NCBI RefSeq assembly: GCF_017354985.1 | Contig: NZ_CP071501.1 | Coordinates: forward strand, 2,127,501-2,191,500 | Length of the DNA: 64,000 nucleotides | From: Shewanella cyperi | GTDB lineage: Bacteria > Pseudomonadota > Gammaproteobacteria > Enterobacterales > Shewanellaceae | Direction of reading: 5' to 3' | In this document: in pieces, positions 52,420 to 64,000 of the stretch | Numbering within the stretch: position 1 is the first letter of the stretch | Layout of the letters: the number at the start of each line of letters is the position of its first letter | Notes under the pieces: generated by a model | Database searches by the model: none | The model's input: only the letters and a program-made list of their open reading frames with translations | What the model was told of the DNA's origin: nothing | Program-made: the position numbers and the translations under genes

Positions 52420-54057
52420 ATGATTGTACTGCTGAGAAAACTGTCCGTCCTGCAACGCCTCATACTGATGTTGCTGCTCGCCGCCCTGGGCACCCTGGTA
52501 TTCGGCGGCTTATCCATCCGTGAACAATACAACAATCTGGAAGCCCAGAAGTGGCTGCAAAATGACGGCCAGCTGGATACAGTCTTGTCCATCGCCAAGG
52601 GATTTGAAGACCGGGTGACAGCAGGCGCCCTGAACGAGCAACAGGCCAAGGATGCGGTACTGGAAATACTCGGTGACAGCCATTACGGCAATGGCGGCTA
52701 CTTCATTGTGGTGGGCCCCGACGATAACATCATTGCCCACGGTGCCGGCCAGCAGTGGCTTGGGCGTTCCATCCGGGAATTCCGCCTCGCCGACGGTGAC
52801 AATCCGGTGGCCGATCTGGTACAGCAGGCCAGGGCCAAGGGCAAAGGCATGCGCACCTACGAAATTACCAACCCGGCCACGGGACGCGCGGAAGACAAGC
52901 TCACCGAATCACGCCAATTTGCCCCCTGGGGCTGGACCTTAATTACAGGTGCCTATATTGAAGACATCCACAGCGTGATGGAAACGGCAATATGGCATTA
53001 CTTTCTGATCATGCTGGGCATTTCCATTCCGCTGCTGGCCATGTTTGTGATGCTGAACATCTCCATCACAGCACCTTTGAAGGACGCCATCCTCGCCATG
53101 GAAGACATAGCCCAGGGTGAAGGGGATCTCAGGGCCCGGCTTGATACCCATGGCCGTGACGAAATCAGTGAGCTGGCACGGGCGTTCAACCTGTTCGTGG
53201 CCAAAATTGCCGCACTGGTAGAGCAGATGCAACCACTGGGACGCGAGCTTGACCAGGACGCCCGCCAATTGATGGTGGCCGTGGAGGAATCGGGCCAGAG
53301 CAGCGAACATATTCACCGGGAAACCGCCAGCGTGGCCACCGCCATCAACCAGATGCTGGCCACCAGCCACGAAATGGCCGGTAACACCCAGCAGGCTGCC
53401 GATGCCGCCACCAGTGTGCAGCAGCAGGCCCAAAAAACCCAAACCCTGATGGGCAACACGGTAACCCAGACCCAAACCCTGGTGGCCGATCTCAAGGCCG
53501 CCGAAGTCACCACGGAACAACTGGGTGCCGCTTCGGCCAAGGTGGGCAGCATAGTGGATGTGATCCGCGCCATTGCCGACCAAACCAACCTGCTGGCCCT
53601 AAACGCAGCCATTGAGGCGGCCCGCGCCGGCAGCCATGGCCGCGGCTTTGCCGTGGTCGCCGATGAAGTGCGCGCCCTGGCCAACCGCACCCAGGATTCC
53701 ACCAATGAAATCCAGGCCATCATCAGTGATATTCAATCGGGCATCACCTCGGTGATGCAATCGAACGCCGACAACCAGGCACAGTCGGTGGAGCTGCAGG
53801 CCCAGGCCGAACAGGCCGGTGATGCGCTGAATGCCATTTTGAGCCTTATCGATCATATCAATGGCATGAATACCCAGTTGGCCAGTGCCACCGAGGAGCA
53901 AAGCCTGGTGACCGAGGAAATCAATCGCAACATCAGCAATATTTCCGAGCTGATGGAGGTGCTGGCGGCGGGTAACGAGGGCAACGCCAAGGCCGCGGAA
54001 CACCTGCAACAAATAAGTACCCAGATGTCGAGTTGTCTGGGACACTTTAAAATTTAA
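52420..54057 (+). CDS. Methyl-accepting chemotaxis protein with sCache sensor
   Basis: A 545-residue chemoreceptor. N-terminal span (about 10-31), periplasmic sensor about 35-185 of the single Cache type ([35 protein letters not shown]), second span about 190-212, then HAMP and signalling domain. The conserved hairpin tip reads [20 protein letters not shown] and [18 protein letters not shown]. The ATG at 52420 starts [14 protein letters not shown] just ahead of the span. The ligand is unknown; sCache sensors often bind small carboxylates or similar. It is divergent from the DUF3334 gene. Confidence 0.9.
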   Translation: MIVLLRKLSVLQRLILMLLLAALGTLVFGGLSIREQYNNLEAQKWLQNDGQLDTVLSIAKGFEDRVTAGALNEQQAKDAVLEILGDSHYGNGGYFIVVGPDDNIIAHGAGQQWLGRSIREFRLADGDNPVADLVQQARAKGKGMRTYEITNPATGRAEDKLTESRQFAPWGWTLITGAYIEDIHSVMETAIWHYFLIMLGISIPLLAMFVMLNISITAPLKDAILAMEDIAQGEGDLRARLDTHGRDEISELARAFNLFVAKIAALVEQMQPLGRELDQDARQLMVAVEESGQSSEHIHRETASVATAINQMLATSHEMAGNTQQAADAATSVQQQAQKTQTLMGNTVTQTQTLVADLKAAEVTTEQLGAASAKVGSIVDVIRAIADQTNLLALNAAIEAARAGSHGRGFAVVADEVRALANRTQDSTNEIQAIISDIQSGITSVMQSNADNQAQSVELQAQAEQAGDALNAILSLIDHINGMNTQLASATEEQSLVTEEINRNISNISELMEVLAAGNEGNAKAAEHLQQISTQMSSCLGHFKI

Positions 54058-54065
54058 ACCAGCGG

Positions 54066-54090
54066 GAGGGACACTAAAGTCCCTCTTTTT
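54066..54090 (+). terminator. Terminator after the chemoreceptor gene
   Basis: GAGGGAC (54066-54072) pairs with GTCCCTC (54079-54085), six-base loop, five T residues. Confidence 0.85.
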
Positions 54091-54093
54091 ATT

Positions 54094-54112
54094 GGTAACA
54101 TTTATGTTAACC
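54094..54112. promoter_or_regulatory. Near-perfect inverted repeat before the ACT-domain gene
   Basis: GGTAACATTTATGTTAACC pairs its ends (GGT-AACAT / ATGTT-AACC) and lies about 47 bases before the ACT-domain start. It may be an operator; the regulator is unknown. Confidence 0.35.
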
Positions 54113-54159
54113 TAGTCCAAACAGCCACAGTTCTCGGGTCATTCCAAGAGGGATTTCAG

Positions 54160-54558
54160 GTGCGCATGACTTTGGCGGTGCATCCGCAGCTCTACAGCAT
54201 TCACAGTTTCAGCCCGGAGACCCCTTTGCCGGCCGCAGTGTTCTGCCAGCCGATGTTTTTTATCGGTAAAACCCGCGAAGAATTGTCCGTGGTGGTCCCG
54301 GCAGAACTGGAATTGGACAGCCTGGAAACCGAAACCGATTGGCGCTGTTTCGAGATTTTGGGGCCGCTCGGCTTTTCCATGACCGGCATACTGTCACGGG
54401 TGTCCGGCACCCTGGCCGACGCCAGCATCAGTATCTTTGCCATATCCACCTTTGATACCGACTATATTCTGGTCAAACGCGACAAGCTCAAGCAGGCCAT
54501 AGGCGCCCTTAAACGCAGCGGCTATCAGATAATCGAGTATCCGGCACAAACCGAATGA
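54160..54558 (+). CDS. ACT-domain protein
   Basis: A 132-residue small protein with two ACT-like halves. The second, WRCFEILGPLGFSMTGILSR and GTLADASISIFAISTFDTDY, matches the CASTOR/ACT_7 type that senses amino acids. The start is a GTG at 54160, seven bases after AGAGGG; the ATG at 54166 is possible too. No catalytic domain is attached. It lies before the pts genes on the same strand. It may be an amino-acid sensor; ligand unknown. Confidence 0.78.
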   Translation: MRMTLAVHPQLYSIHSFSPETPLPAAVFCQPMFFIGKTREELSVVVPAELELDSLETETDWRCFEILGPLGFSMTGILSRVSGTLADASISIFAISTFDTDYILVKRDKLKQAIGALKRSGYQIIEYPAQTE

Positions 54559-54629
54559 CACCCTGAACTTGCAGTACAGTGTCACCTTGCAGACAATAAG
54601 CGCATCCTATTTGGCTACCCAGAAATACT

Positions 54630-54887
54630 ATGTACGAAAAAACAGTCACCATCACAGCCAAACATGGCATACACACCCGGCCTGCCGCCCTGCTGGTCAA
54701 GGCGGCCAAGTCTTTTGATTGCGATGTAATAGTGGAATGCAATGGCAAACAGGCCAGCGCCAAAAGCCTGTTCAAGCTGCAGACCCTGGGTCTTTACAAT
54801 GGCGTCAGCGTGCGGGTTTTTGCCCAGGGCGATGAGGCCGAGCGGGCGGTCGAGGAAGTGGCCGAACTGCTCATCACCTTAAGCTGA
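54630..54887 (+). CDS. ptsH: Phosphocarrier protein HPr
   Basis: PTS phosphocarrier, 85 residues. The active His15 lies in HGIHTRPAALLVKAA, and Ser46 in ASAKSLFKLQTL is the residue regulated in Gram-positive relatives, though gammaproteobacterial HPr lacks that kinase. It precedes ptsI by 12 bases, so the order is the classical ptsH-ptsI-crr. The upstream RBS is poor. Confidence 0.96.
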   Translation: MYEKTVTITAKHGIHTRPAALLVKAAKSFDCDVIVECNGKQASAKSLFKLQTLGLYNGVSVRVFAQGDEAERAVEEVAELLITLS

Positions 54888-54899
54888 CGGGAACAGGCC

Positions 54900-56603
54900 A
54901 TGGACGTTAAGGGTATCGCGGTATCATCGGGCATCAGCTTCGGCGAGGCCCTGCATCTGGCCACAGAGCAGCGTAATCTGGATTACCGGTTACTGCCGCT
55001 CAGCCGCATTCCCCAGCAACTGAATCGCTTTGATGCCGGACTCAAACGCCTGACCCAGCAACTGGCAGACAGCCTGCAGGGACTCGACGAGCACAGCGAC
55101 AATTATCAATTGATTGAAGCCGATCTGCTGTTGCTGGAAGACCCCGAAATGGCCGGCCAAATCCGCAATTCCATCCGTGGGCTGCAATTTTCCGCTGCAG
55201 TGGCCATAGAGAGGGTGTTTGCCCACCAGGCGAGCGAGCTGGAGGCCATGGACGATCCCTACCTGGCCCACCGGGCCCAGGATGTGCGCTGCCTGGGGCG
55301 GCGCCTTATTGCCGCAGTGGATGGCAAGGCAGCACTGGAGCCCGGCAAGCTCACCCGCCCCACCATCATACTGGCGCCGGATCTGACCCCCGCCGAATTC
55401 GCCGTACTACCGCTGGACAATATCAGTGGTCTGGTGCTCAAAAGCGGCGGTTATACCAGTCATACCGCCATTTTGGCTCGTGCCGCCGGTCTGCCGGCCC
55501 TGCTCTCCTGCAACTTCGACAGCCTGAACATTGCCAACGGCGATGCCCTGGTGCTTGATGCCGAACAGGGTTGTCTGCACCATCAACCGGATGCCGAGCT
55601 GCTGGAGCAGCTCAACGCCCGTGCCAAGGCTGAGGCCGAGCGCCGAGTCCGGTTGGAGAAATACCGCGAGCGGGCCGCCATGACCAAAGATGGCCATGAG
55701 GTCAGCCTGCTGGCCAACGTCGGCAATCTCAACGACATTACCCATCTCGCCAAGACCGGGGTAGATGGCATTGGTTTGTTCCGCACCGAATTCATGTTGA
55801 TGCATTGCAGCGAGCTGCCCGATGAGCGCAGCCAGTACCGTCTGTATTGCGATGCCCTCCATGCCCTTGAAGGCCAGGTGTTCACCATACGCACCATGGA
55901 CATAGGTGCCGACAAGGAACTGCCCTGCCTGCCGCTTACCAGCGAAGACAATCCTGCTTTGGGCCTGCGGGGACTGCGCTATAGTCTGGCCCACCCCGAG
56001 ATGCTCAAAACCCAGCTTAGGGCGGTACTGCGGGCCGCCAACCACGGCCATATCCGGCTGATGTTCCCCATGGTCAATCAGGTGGAAGAACTGGATCGGG
56101 TCTTTGCCCTGCTGGAGGAGTGCAAACAGGAGCTTATCGAGGAAGAACGCGGTTTCGGAGAGCTGAGTCTTGGCATAGTGATAGAAACCCCGGCGGCAGT
56201 GATGAACCTGCCCTCCATGTTACCCATGCTGGATTTTGTCAGCATAGGCACCAACGACCTGACCCAGTACGCCATGGCCGCTGACCGCGCCAACCCGCAA
56301 CTGACCCGGGATTACCCCACCTTATCGCCGGCGATACTGCGGCTTATCAGCATGATATTGCAAAGCGCAAGGGCCCAGAATGTGCGGGTCTCTCTGTGCG
56401 GCGAATTGGGCAGCGATCCGCGCCTGGTGCCATTGCTGATTGGCCTTGGCCTTGACGAACTCAGCGTCAACACCGGCATGGCGCTGGAGGTCAAAGCAGC
56501 CATCTGTGAGGCCGATTACCAGCGCTGCCTGCTGCTGGCGGGCCAGGCCCTGATGGCCGACCGTCTGGAGCAGCTCAACCAATGCATAACAAATTACAAA
56601 TAG
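54900..56603 (+). CDS. ptsI: PTS enzyme I
   Basis: Phosphoenolpyruvate:protein phosphotransferase that phosphorylates HPr. The 567 residues show the phospho-His motif GGYTSHTAILARAAGLPAL, then GIGLFRTEFMLM, and the PEP-site motifs ALGLRGLRYSLAHPEM, SIGTNDLTQYAMAADRANP and VSLCGELGSDPR. The length is close to that of E. coli EI. It overlaps nothing and is followed by crr after 69 bases. Confidence 0.97.
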   Translation: MDVKGIAVSSGISFGEALHLATEQRNLDYRLLPLSRIPQQLNRFDAGLKRLTQQLADSLQGLDEHSDNYQLIEADLLLLEDPEMAGQIRNSIRGLQFSAAVAIERVFAHQASELEAMDDPYLAHRAQDVRCLGRRLIAAVDGKAALEPGKLTRPTIILAPDLTPAEFAVLPLDNISGLVLKSGGYTSHTAILARAAGLPALLSCNFDSLNIANGDALVLDAEQGCLHHQPDAELLEQLNARAKAEAERRVRLEKYRERAAMTKDGHEVSLLANVGNLNDITHLAKTGVDGIGLFRTEFMLMHCSELPDERSQYRLYCDALHALEGQVFTIRTMDIGADKELPCLPLTSEDNPALGLRGLRYSLAHPEMLKTQLRAVLRAANHGHIRLMFPMVNQVEELDRVFALLEECKQELIEEERGFGELSLGIVIETPAAVMNLPSMLPMLDFVSIGTNDLTQYAMAADRANPQLTRDYPTLSPAILRLISMILQSARAQNVRVSLCGELGSDPRLVPLLIGLGLDELSVNTGMALEVKAAICEADYQRCLLLAGQALMADRLEQLNQCITNYK

Positions 56604-56672
56604 CACTACTAATTCAGTATGATAAACCTCATACTCACAGGCAAAGCCAATAACAACCAAGGGGGCACATAC

Positions 56673-57182
56673 ATGGGATTTTTCAGCCGCATCCGGCGCC
56701 TCATTTCCGGCCAGCCAAACCTTGAAGGTGGCATAGCCATACTGGCCCCCGTCTCGGGCGAAATTTTTCCCATAGAAAAGGTGCCCGATGTGGTGTTTGC
56801 CGAAAAGATCGTCGGTGACGGCATTGCCATCCTGCCCCAGGGCGATCAGATCCTCGCCCCCATCGACGGCACCATAGGCAAGATCTTCGAAACCAACCAC
56901 GCCTTCAGCATTGAATCCCCCCAGGGCCTTGAGCTGTTCGTCCATTTTGGCGTCGGCACAGTGGAACTCAGGGGCAATGGCTTTACCCGCCTGGCGGAGG
57001 AAGGCCAGCAGGTCAGAGCCGGCGATCCCATACTGTCTTTCGACCTCGACTACCTGCGTGAGCATGCCGACAGCCTGCTGACCCCTGTGGTGCTGGCCAA
57101 TATGGAAGACATCAAGTATCTGGAAAAGGCCCAGGGCAAGGTCGTTGCCGGCAAGGACGTGATCTTCACCGTCGAGCTGTGA
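56673..57182 (+). CDS. crr: PTS glucose-specific EIIA component
   Basis: EIIA-Glc, 169 residues, the same size as E. coli Crr. The phosphorylated His lies in ELFVHFGVGTVELRGNGF and the second in TNHAFSIESPQG. The ATG at 56673 follows AAGGGGG at eight bases, which excludes the longer upstream reading. Besides PTS sugar uptake, it may regulate adenylate cyclase and non-PTS sugar permeases; this window has several such permeases. Confidence 0.96.
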   Translation: MGFFSRIRRLISGQPNLEGGIAILAPVSGEIFPIEKVPDVVFAEKIVGDGIAILPQGDQILAPIDGTIGKIFETNHAFSIESPQGLELFVHFGVGTVELRGNGFTRLAEEGQQVRAGDPILSFDLDYLREHADSLLTPVVLANMEDIKYLEKAQGKVVAGKDVIFTVEL

Positions 57183-57302
57183 TCTGCCCCCTTAGCAGGG
57201 AGCCTGAAAAACATTCAACCCTTTCGCAGCCGCTTGTCGTCATTCACCCCGAATGTAACAATGCGGCTGAACTTTTTTGGAATATCCCCGGGAGTACAGC
57301 CA

Positions 57303-59478
<2,176 letters not shown>

Positions 59479-59489
59479 TGGAATTTCAG

Positions 59490-60323
59490 ATGGAAAACAT
59501 CACCCCCAAGCGCTTTGGCCTGCACGGCAGCCACCTCAGTTATCTTGATTTGGGCGACGGCCCGGTTTTACTGCTCGGTCACAGTTATTTGTGGGACAAC
59601 CACATGTGGCGGGAACAGCTTGAGTTGCTGAGCCAAAGATACAGGGTCATAGCCGTGGACCTTTATGGCCACGGCGAGTCCGGTCCCCTGCCCGCCAACC
59701 ATCACAGCCTGATAGACATAGCCAGAGACATGCTGGCACTGCTGGACAGCCTGGCCATCGACAGGTTCAGCATTATCGGCCTGTCTGTGGGGGCCATGTG
59801 GGGCGCCGAGTTGGCGCTGCTGGCGCCGGGTCGGGTGCAAACCCTGGTGATGCTCGACAGCTTTATCGGCTTTGAACCCGAAGTCACCCGTGACAAGTAT
59901 TTCGGCATGCTGGATATCATCAAGCAGCAGCAAGCCATTCCGGACTCATTGGCCGACGCCATAGTGCCGCTGTTTTTCGCCACCACACAATCACCACGGC
60001 GCGATGCCCTGATAGCCGAATTCCGCGCCGAGCTGCTGGCCATACCCGCCGCCAGGATAGACAGTCTGGTGCGCTTGGGCAGGATGATCTTTGGCCGCCG
60101 TGATACCTGTGAGGATGCCGAGCAACTGACCCAGCCCTGCCTTATCATGGTGGGTACCGAAGACAAGGCCAGAACTGTGCTGGAAAGTTACCTGATGCAC
60201 GAAACCATTGCCGGCAGCCAGCTGGTACATATACCCCAAGCCGGCCACATCAGCTGCCTGGAACAGCCCGAAGAGGTCAACAAAGCCCTGCTGGCCTTCC
60301 TCGCCCGTCATCTGGGTCATTAA
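59490..60323 (+). CDS. Alpha/beta-hydrolase
   Basis: A 277-residue alpha/beta-hydrolase fold protein. The oxyanion region is LLLGHSYLWDNHMWREQLEL, the nucleophile elbow is GLSVGAMWG, the acid Asp is probably in LIMVGTEDKAR, and the His in IPQAGHISCLEQPEEVNKAL. It has no signal. The ATG at 59490 (GTGGAA upstream) is preferred to a GTG at 59478 inside the previous stop. The substrate is unknown; esters or lactones are plausible. Confidence 0.84.
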   Translation: MENITPKRFGLHGSHLSYLDLGDGPVLLLGHSYLWDNHMWREQLELLSQRYRVIAVDLYGHGESGPLPANHHSLIDIARDMLALLDSLAIDRFSIIGLSVGAMWGAELALLAPGRVQTLVMLDSFIGFEPEVTRDKYFGMLDIIKQQQAIPDSLADAIVPLFFATTQSPRRDALIAEFRAELLAIPAARIDSLVRLGRMIFGRRDTCEDAEQLTQPCLIMVGTEDKARTVLESYLMHETIAGSQLVHIPQAGHISCLEQPEEVNKALLAFLARHLGH

Positions 60324-60489
60324 TCCTCCCCTCCGAGCCTTCAACGCGGGTCAGACCTTCCGGCCCGCGCAATCGCTCAAATACCCAACATTGTTTCACC
60401 TTCGTTGCACATTTGTTGCTTAAAATCAAAGCAAAACCGCCACCATCAGCTACTTTTAACCTGTATTTCCCAATACAGGACTGAAAAAC

Positions 60490-61674
60490 ATGAGAAAAAC
60501 AACAATAGCTCTCGCCCTGCTGCCACTGCTGCACAGCCCAGCGCTGTTGGCAGAGGTGCAGATCAACGGCTTTGCCTCCATAGTGGCCGGCAGTAGCCTG
60601 GATGATGATGAACCTCTGTATGGTTATGATAAAGATATTGATTTCAACGAACACACCAAATTTGCCGTGCAGGTGGCAGCGGATCTCGGCCAGGGCCTGA
60701 AAGCCACAGCCCAGGTGCTGGCCCGCGGCAGCGAGGATTACAGCGCCGAGTTCGAGTGGGCCTATCTGTCCTATGACATCAGTGACAACCTGATGCTGAT
60801 GGCCGGGCGCCAGCGCTTTAACCTCTACAAATACTCGGACTACATAGACGTGGGTTATGCCTACCACTGGATCCAACCGCCCCAAGGGGTCTATTCCCTG
60901 CCCTTCAGCTCAGGTGAGGGCGTGGGCCTGCTGTATACCACCCAATGGGGCGATACCGATGTGGGGGTCACCTACAAGTACATCACCTCCTCCATCGACG
61001 ACTATGTGCCCTCGGGAACCGACGTGCAGCCTGCGCCCTTCTCAGCCAAGGCCCATGTGCTGAACCTGAACTTCACCACCGGCGACTTTGAATACGGCCT
61101 CAATCTGGGTTACGCCCCGGAAGTGACCTACCTCAATCCGGATCTGGCCTTGCTGGCACTGGCCTGGGCCCAAACCGGTCTGTTTGACGAGTCCACCCTG
61201 AATGATTTCCTGGCCATTGATGATGCCGTCAGCCTGGTGGGGGTGCACGGCAAATACGATCCGGGCAACTGGTTTATCCTCGCCGAATACACCACATCTG
61301 ACTATCAGGATGCCAACGCCTTTACCAACCAGGACTCAATTTATGTCTCGGCCGGGATCCGCTGGAACCAACTGACCTTTCACCTGACCTATGGCCAGGA
61401 TGAAAACAAACCCCAGTACGATTCCTATAACGCCATGGCCCCCGTGATAGCCGGCCTGCCGGCACAAAATCAGGCCCAATTGCTGCCGCTGCTGGCGCTG
61501 ACCAAGCAGGCGCTGGAAACCCAGCAACAGGACAGCAACTACTACACTGTGGGCCTGCGCTGGGACTTCCATCCGTCGGCCGCCTTCAAGGTGGAATACA
61601 CCGACTTCACCAATGACAAGGGCCCCACGGCCGATGGTCAGGCCCTGATGATGGGCGTGGATCTGGTGTTCTAA
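60490..61674 (+). CDS. Outer-membrane porin
   Basis: A 394-residue beta-barrel with a signal peptide (MRKTTIALALLPLLHSPALLAE). Alternating amphipathic strands run through it, with tight turns rich in Asp and Gly, ending in ALMMGVDLVF, the terminal Phe typical of porins. The N-terminal EVQINGFASIVAG is common to gammaproteobacterial porins. A small PstS-like protein gene follows after 13 bases. Confidence 0.83.
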   Translation: MRKTTIALALLPLLHSPALLAEVQINGFASIVAGSSLDDDEPLYGYDKDIDFNEHTKFAVQVAADLGQGLKATAQVLARGSEDYSAEFEWAYLSYDISDNLMLMAGRQRFNLYKYSDYIDVGYAYHWIQPPQGVYSLPFSSGEGVGLLYTTQWGDTDVGVTYKYITSSIDDYVPSGTDVQPAPFSAKAHVLNLNFTTGDFEYGLNLGYAPEVTYLNPDLALLALAWAQTGLFDESTLNDFLAIDDAVSLVGVHGKYDPGNWFILAEYTTSDYQDANAFTNQDSIYVSAGIRWNQLTFHLTYGQDENKPQYDSYNAMAPVIAGLPAQNQAQLLPLLALTKQALETQQQDSNYYTVGLRWDFHPSAAFKVEYTDFTNDKGPTADGQALMMGVDLVF

Positions 61675-61687
61675 GAGGAGACAGACA

Positions 61688-62098
61688 ATGAAAAGCATTA
61701 AATTACTGGCCGCCTCACTGACGCTGTTGGCACCACTGGCCTTTGCCGAAGTGGCTGTGGTGGTGCACCCCAGCAACAACGACACCCTGACCAGCGCCGA
61801 TATCTCGCGCATCTATCTTGGCAAACTCAAATCCTTTCCCGGTGGCAGCCCTGTGGTGCCCTTGGATCTCAAGGAAGGCAGCGATATCCGCAGCCAGTTT
61901 GTCGACAAGGTGCTGAACAAATCCGAGAGCCAGCTTAAGGCCTATTGGTCGAAATTGGTGTTTTCCGGCCAGGGACAACCCCCCAAGGTCGTTGAAAACG
62001 CCGAAGTGCTGGGCCTTATCGCCGCCAACCCCAACATGATTGGCTTTATGGATGCGGCCGCGGTCGACGCCAGTGTCAAGGTGGTGGCCCGCTTCTGA
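61688..62098 (+). CDS. Small PstS-like periplasmic protein
   Basis: A 136-residue exported protein (signal MKSIKLLAASLTLLAPLAFA) with the phosphate-binding-protein-type sequence LTSADISRIYLGKLKSFPGG, followed by VLNKSESQLKAYWSKLVFSG and NPNMIGFMDAAAVD. It is about half the length of normal PstS, so it looks like one lobe. No ABC transporter genes are near; the porin is the partner by position. A role in periplasmic capture of phosphate is a guess. Confidence 0.83.
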   Translation: MKSIKLLAASLTLLAPLAFAEVAVVVHPSNNDTLTSADISRIYLGKLKSFPGGSPVVPLDLKEGSDIRSQFVDKVLNKSESQLKAYWSKLVFSGQGQPPKVVENAEVLGLIAANPNMIGFMDAAAVDASVKVVARF

Positions 62099-62141
62099 GC
62101 CCCAAGCTCAAAAATCACTGCTCCTGGCGGTAACACAAACC

Positions 62142-62168
62142 AAGGCCGGCACCCGCCGGCCTTGTTAT
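62142..62168 (+). terminator. Hairpin after the PstS-like gene
   Basis: AAGGCCGGC (62142-62150) pairs with GCCGGCCTT (62155-62163), four-base loop, followed by GTTATT. The T tract is weak. Confidence 0.55.
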
Positions 62169-62294
62169 TCAGCAAGGACTGTTTTATCTGCCAACCTCTG
62201 AGTTTTCATATCTTTATGCTGATTTTGTCTTGGATAGACCAGACAGGAAAAATTTCCTGATACACTAGCGCCGACATCAGCCAATTTTGCGAAA

Positions 62295-62921
62295 ATGAAA
62301 ACAATGAAACTACTTAAGCCCTTGTTTGATAACAACCGCCGCTGGGCCGAGCGCATCCGCCATGAAAACCCATCTTTTTTCGAGCAATTGGCCAAACAGC
62401 AAAACCCTGAGTATCTGTGGATTGGCTGCTCCGACAGCCGGGTGCCCTCCAACCAGATCATCGATCTTTTGCCCGGTGAAGTCTTTGTTCACCGCAATAT
62501 CGCCAACATGGTGATCCACACCGATCTCAACTGCCTGTCGGTACTGCAATACGCGGTGGAAGTACTCAAGGTCAAGCACGTGATGGTGGTCGGTCATTAC
62601 GGCTGTGGCGGTGTGCGCGCCGCCATGGGCAAACAGCGCCTGGGCCTGATAGATAACTGGCTCGGTCATCTGCGCGATATCTACCGTATTCACCAGCAGG
62701 AGCTGGCCGGCATGGATGACCAGGCCCGTTTCAATCGCTTCTGCGAACTGAACGTGATTGAACAGGTGGCCAACGTGGTCAGCTCCACCGTTATCCAGGA
62801 AGCCTGGCTGCGCGGTCAGGACGTCGCCGTCCACGGCTGGATCTATGGCATAGACAATGGTCTGCTGACGGATTTGGATGTCACCACAGACAGGCAAACG
62901 GCCCAAAACCAGGGCAATTAA
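62295..62921 (+). CDS. can: Beta-carbonic anhydrase
   Basis: Zinc enzyme interconverting CO2 and bicarbonate. It has 208 residues with the ligands in WIGCSDSRVP (Cys) and VVGHYGCGGV (His, Cys), and the Asp-Arg pair of the active site in CSDSR. The sequence follows E. coli Can closely through RNIANMVIHTDLNCLSVLQY and LGLIDNWLGHLRDIY. An ATG at 62304 is as likely a start as 62295. It stands alone. Confidence 0.94.
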   Translation: MKTMKLLKPLFDNNRRWAERIRHENPSFFEQLAKQQNPEYLWIGCSDSRVPSNQIIDLLPGEVFVHRNIANMVIHTDLNCLSVLQYAVEVLKVKHVMVVGHYGCGGVRAAMGKQRLGLIDNWLGHLRDIYRIHQQELAGMDDQARFNRFCELNVIEQVANVVSSTVIQEAWLRGQDVAVHGWIYGIDNGLLTDLDVTTDRQTAQNQGN

Positions 62922-63012
62922 TCCTTCCCCCGCCGGTTCCGTTCCCGGGACCGGCAAATTCCGCAATTTTTTCACCGCAAACCATCGCAGCCCCTTGGCA
63001 AGCCAGTTATAA

Positions 63013-64000
<988 letters not shown>

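Overview
The window looks like a piece of chromosome from a Shewanella-type marine gammaproteobacterium (inference). The pointers are the periplasmic [NiFe] hydrogenase operon laid out hyaABCD-hydE-hypFBCDEA, a DUF3334 gene, a TonB/LacI-type maltodextrin locus, and at the right edge a probable kdnA (8-amino-Kdo synthesis). It is gene-dense, GC-moderate and mostly ordinary chromosome. I see no rRNA, tRNA, CRISPR array, prophage or integron. The one mobile-element-like feature is a 265-bp MITE-like repeat at 1440-1704.

Left part (1-6.9 kb): a class I fumarase cut by the window edge (minus), the MITE-like element, pabB with an overlapping nudL-type Nudix gene, a small membrane protein, and asnS with its own promoter and terminator.

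Redox block (5.9-21 kb): on the minus strand a four-gene, translationally coupled cassette (TlpA-like thioredoxin, DUF4266 Cys-tailed lipoprotein, DUF3570 predicted beta-barrel, ApbE flavin transferase). The DUF3570 protein carries a D-x-x-S-G-A-S motif, which is what ApbE modifies in other proteins. Divergent from it, behind an FNR-type palindrome placed as for a class II promoter, is an 11-gene operon for an O2-sensitive-type periplasmic uptake hydrogenase and its complete maturation set. The set includes a degenerate HypF paralogue (HydE-like).

Housekeeping stretch (21-24.8 kb): a FAN1-like VRR-NUC nuclease with ppiC, yjbQ, and an RsmB-family rRNA methyltransferase.

Maltodextrin/starch locus (24.9-36.6 kb and 44-51.3 kb): FucP-type sugar permease, GH13 alpha-glucosidase, TonB receptor, flavin halogenase homologue, SusA-like GH13, alpha-amylase, MalT-like permease, GH15 glucoamylase lipoprotein, a penicillin-binding-type serine hydrolase with a TPR-like tail, and a LacI-family regulator. 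Three matching operator-like sites (core ATACGTAT) sit upstream of the two divergent transcription units and of the permease-glucoamylase unit. The proposed flow is: outer-membrane starch cleavage and TonB uptake, periplasmic trimming, inner-membrane import of maltose or glucose, then cytoplasmic hydrolysis. A VOC protein, a large hybrid histidine kinase with its response regulator, and a PaiB-like protein are embedded in the locus.

Right part (51.3-64 kb): a CheX-like DUF3334 gene divergent from a chemoreceptor with a CRP-like site, an ACT-domain gene, ptsH-ptsI-crr, a YffB-type ArsC-family gene, dapE, a cytoplasmic M15 peptidase, an alpha/beta hydrolase, a porin paired with a small PstS-like periplasmic protein, a beta-carbonic anhydrase, and the start of kdnA.
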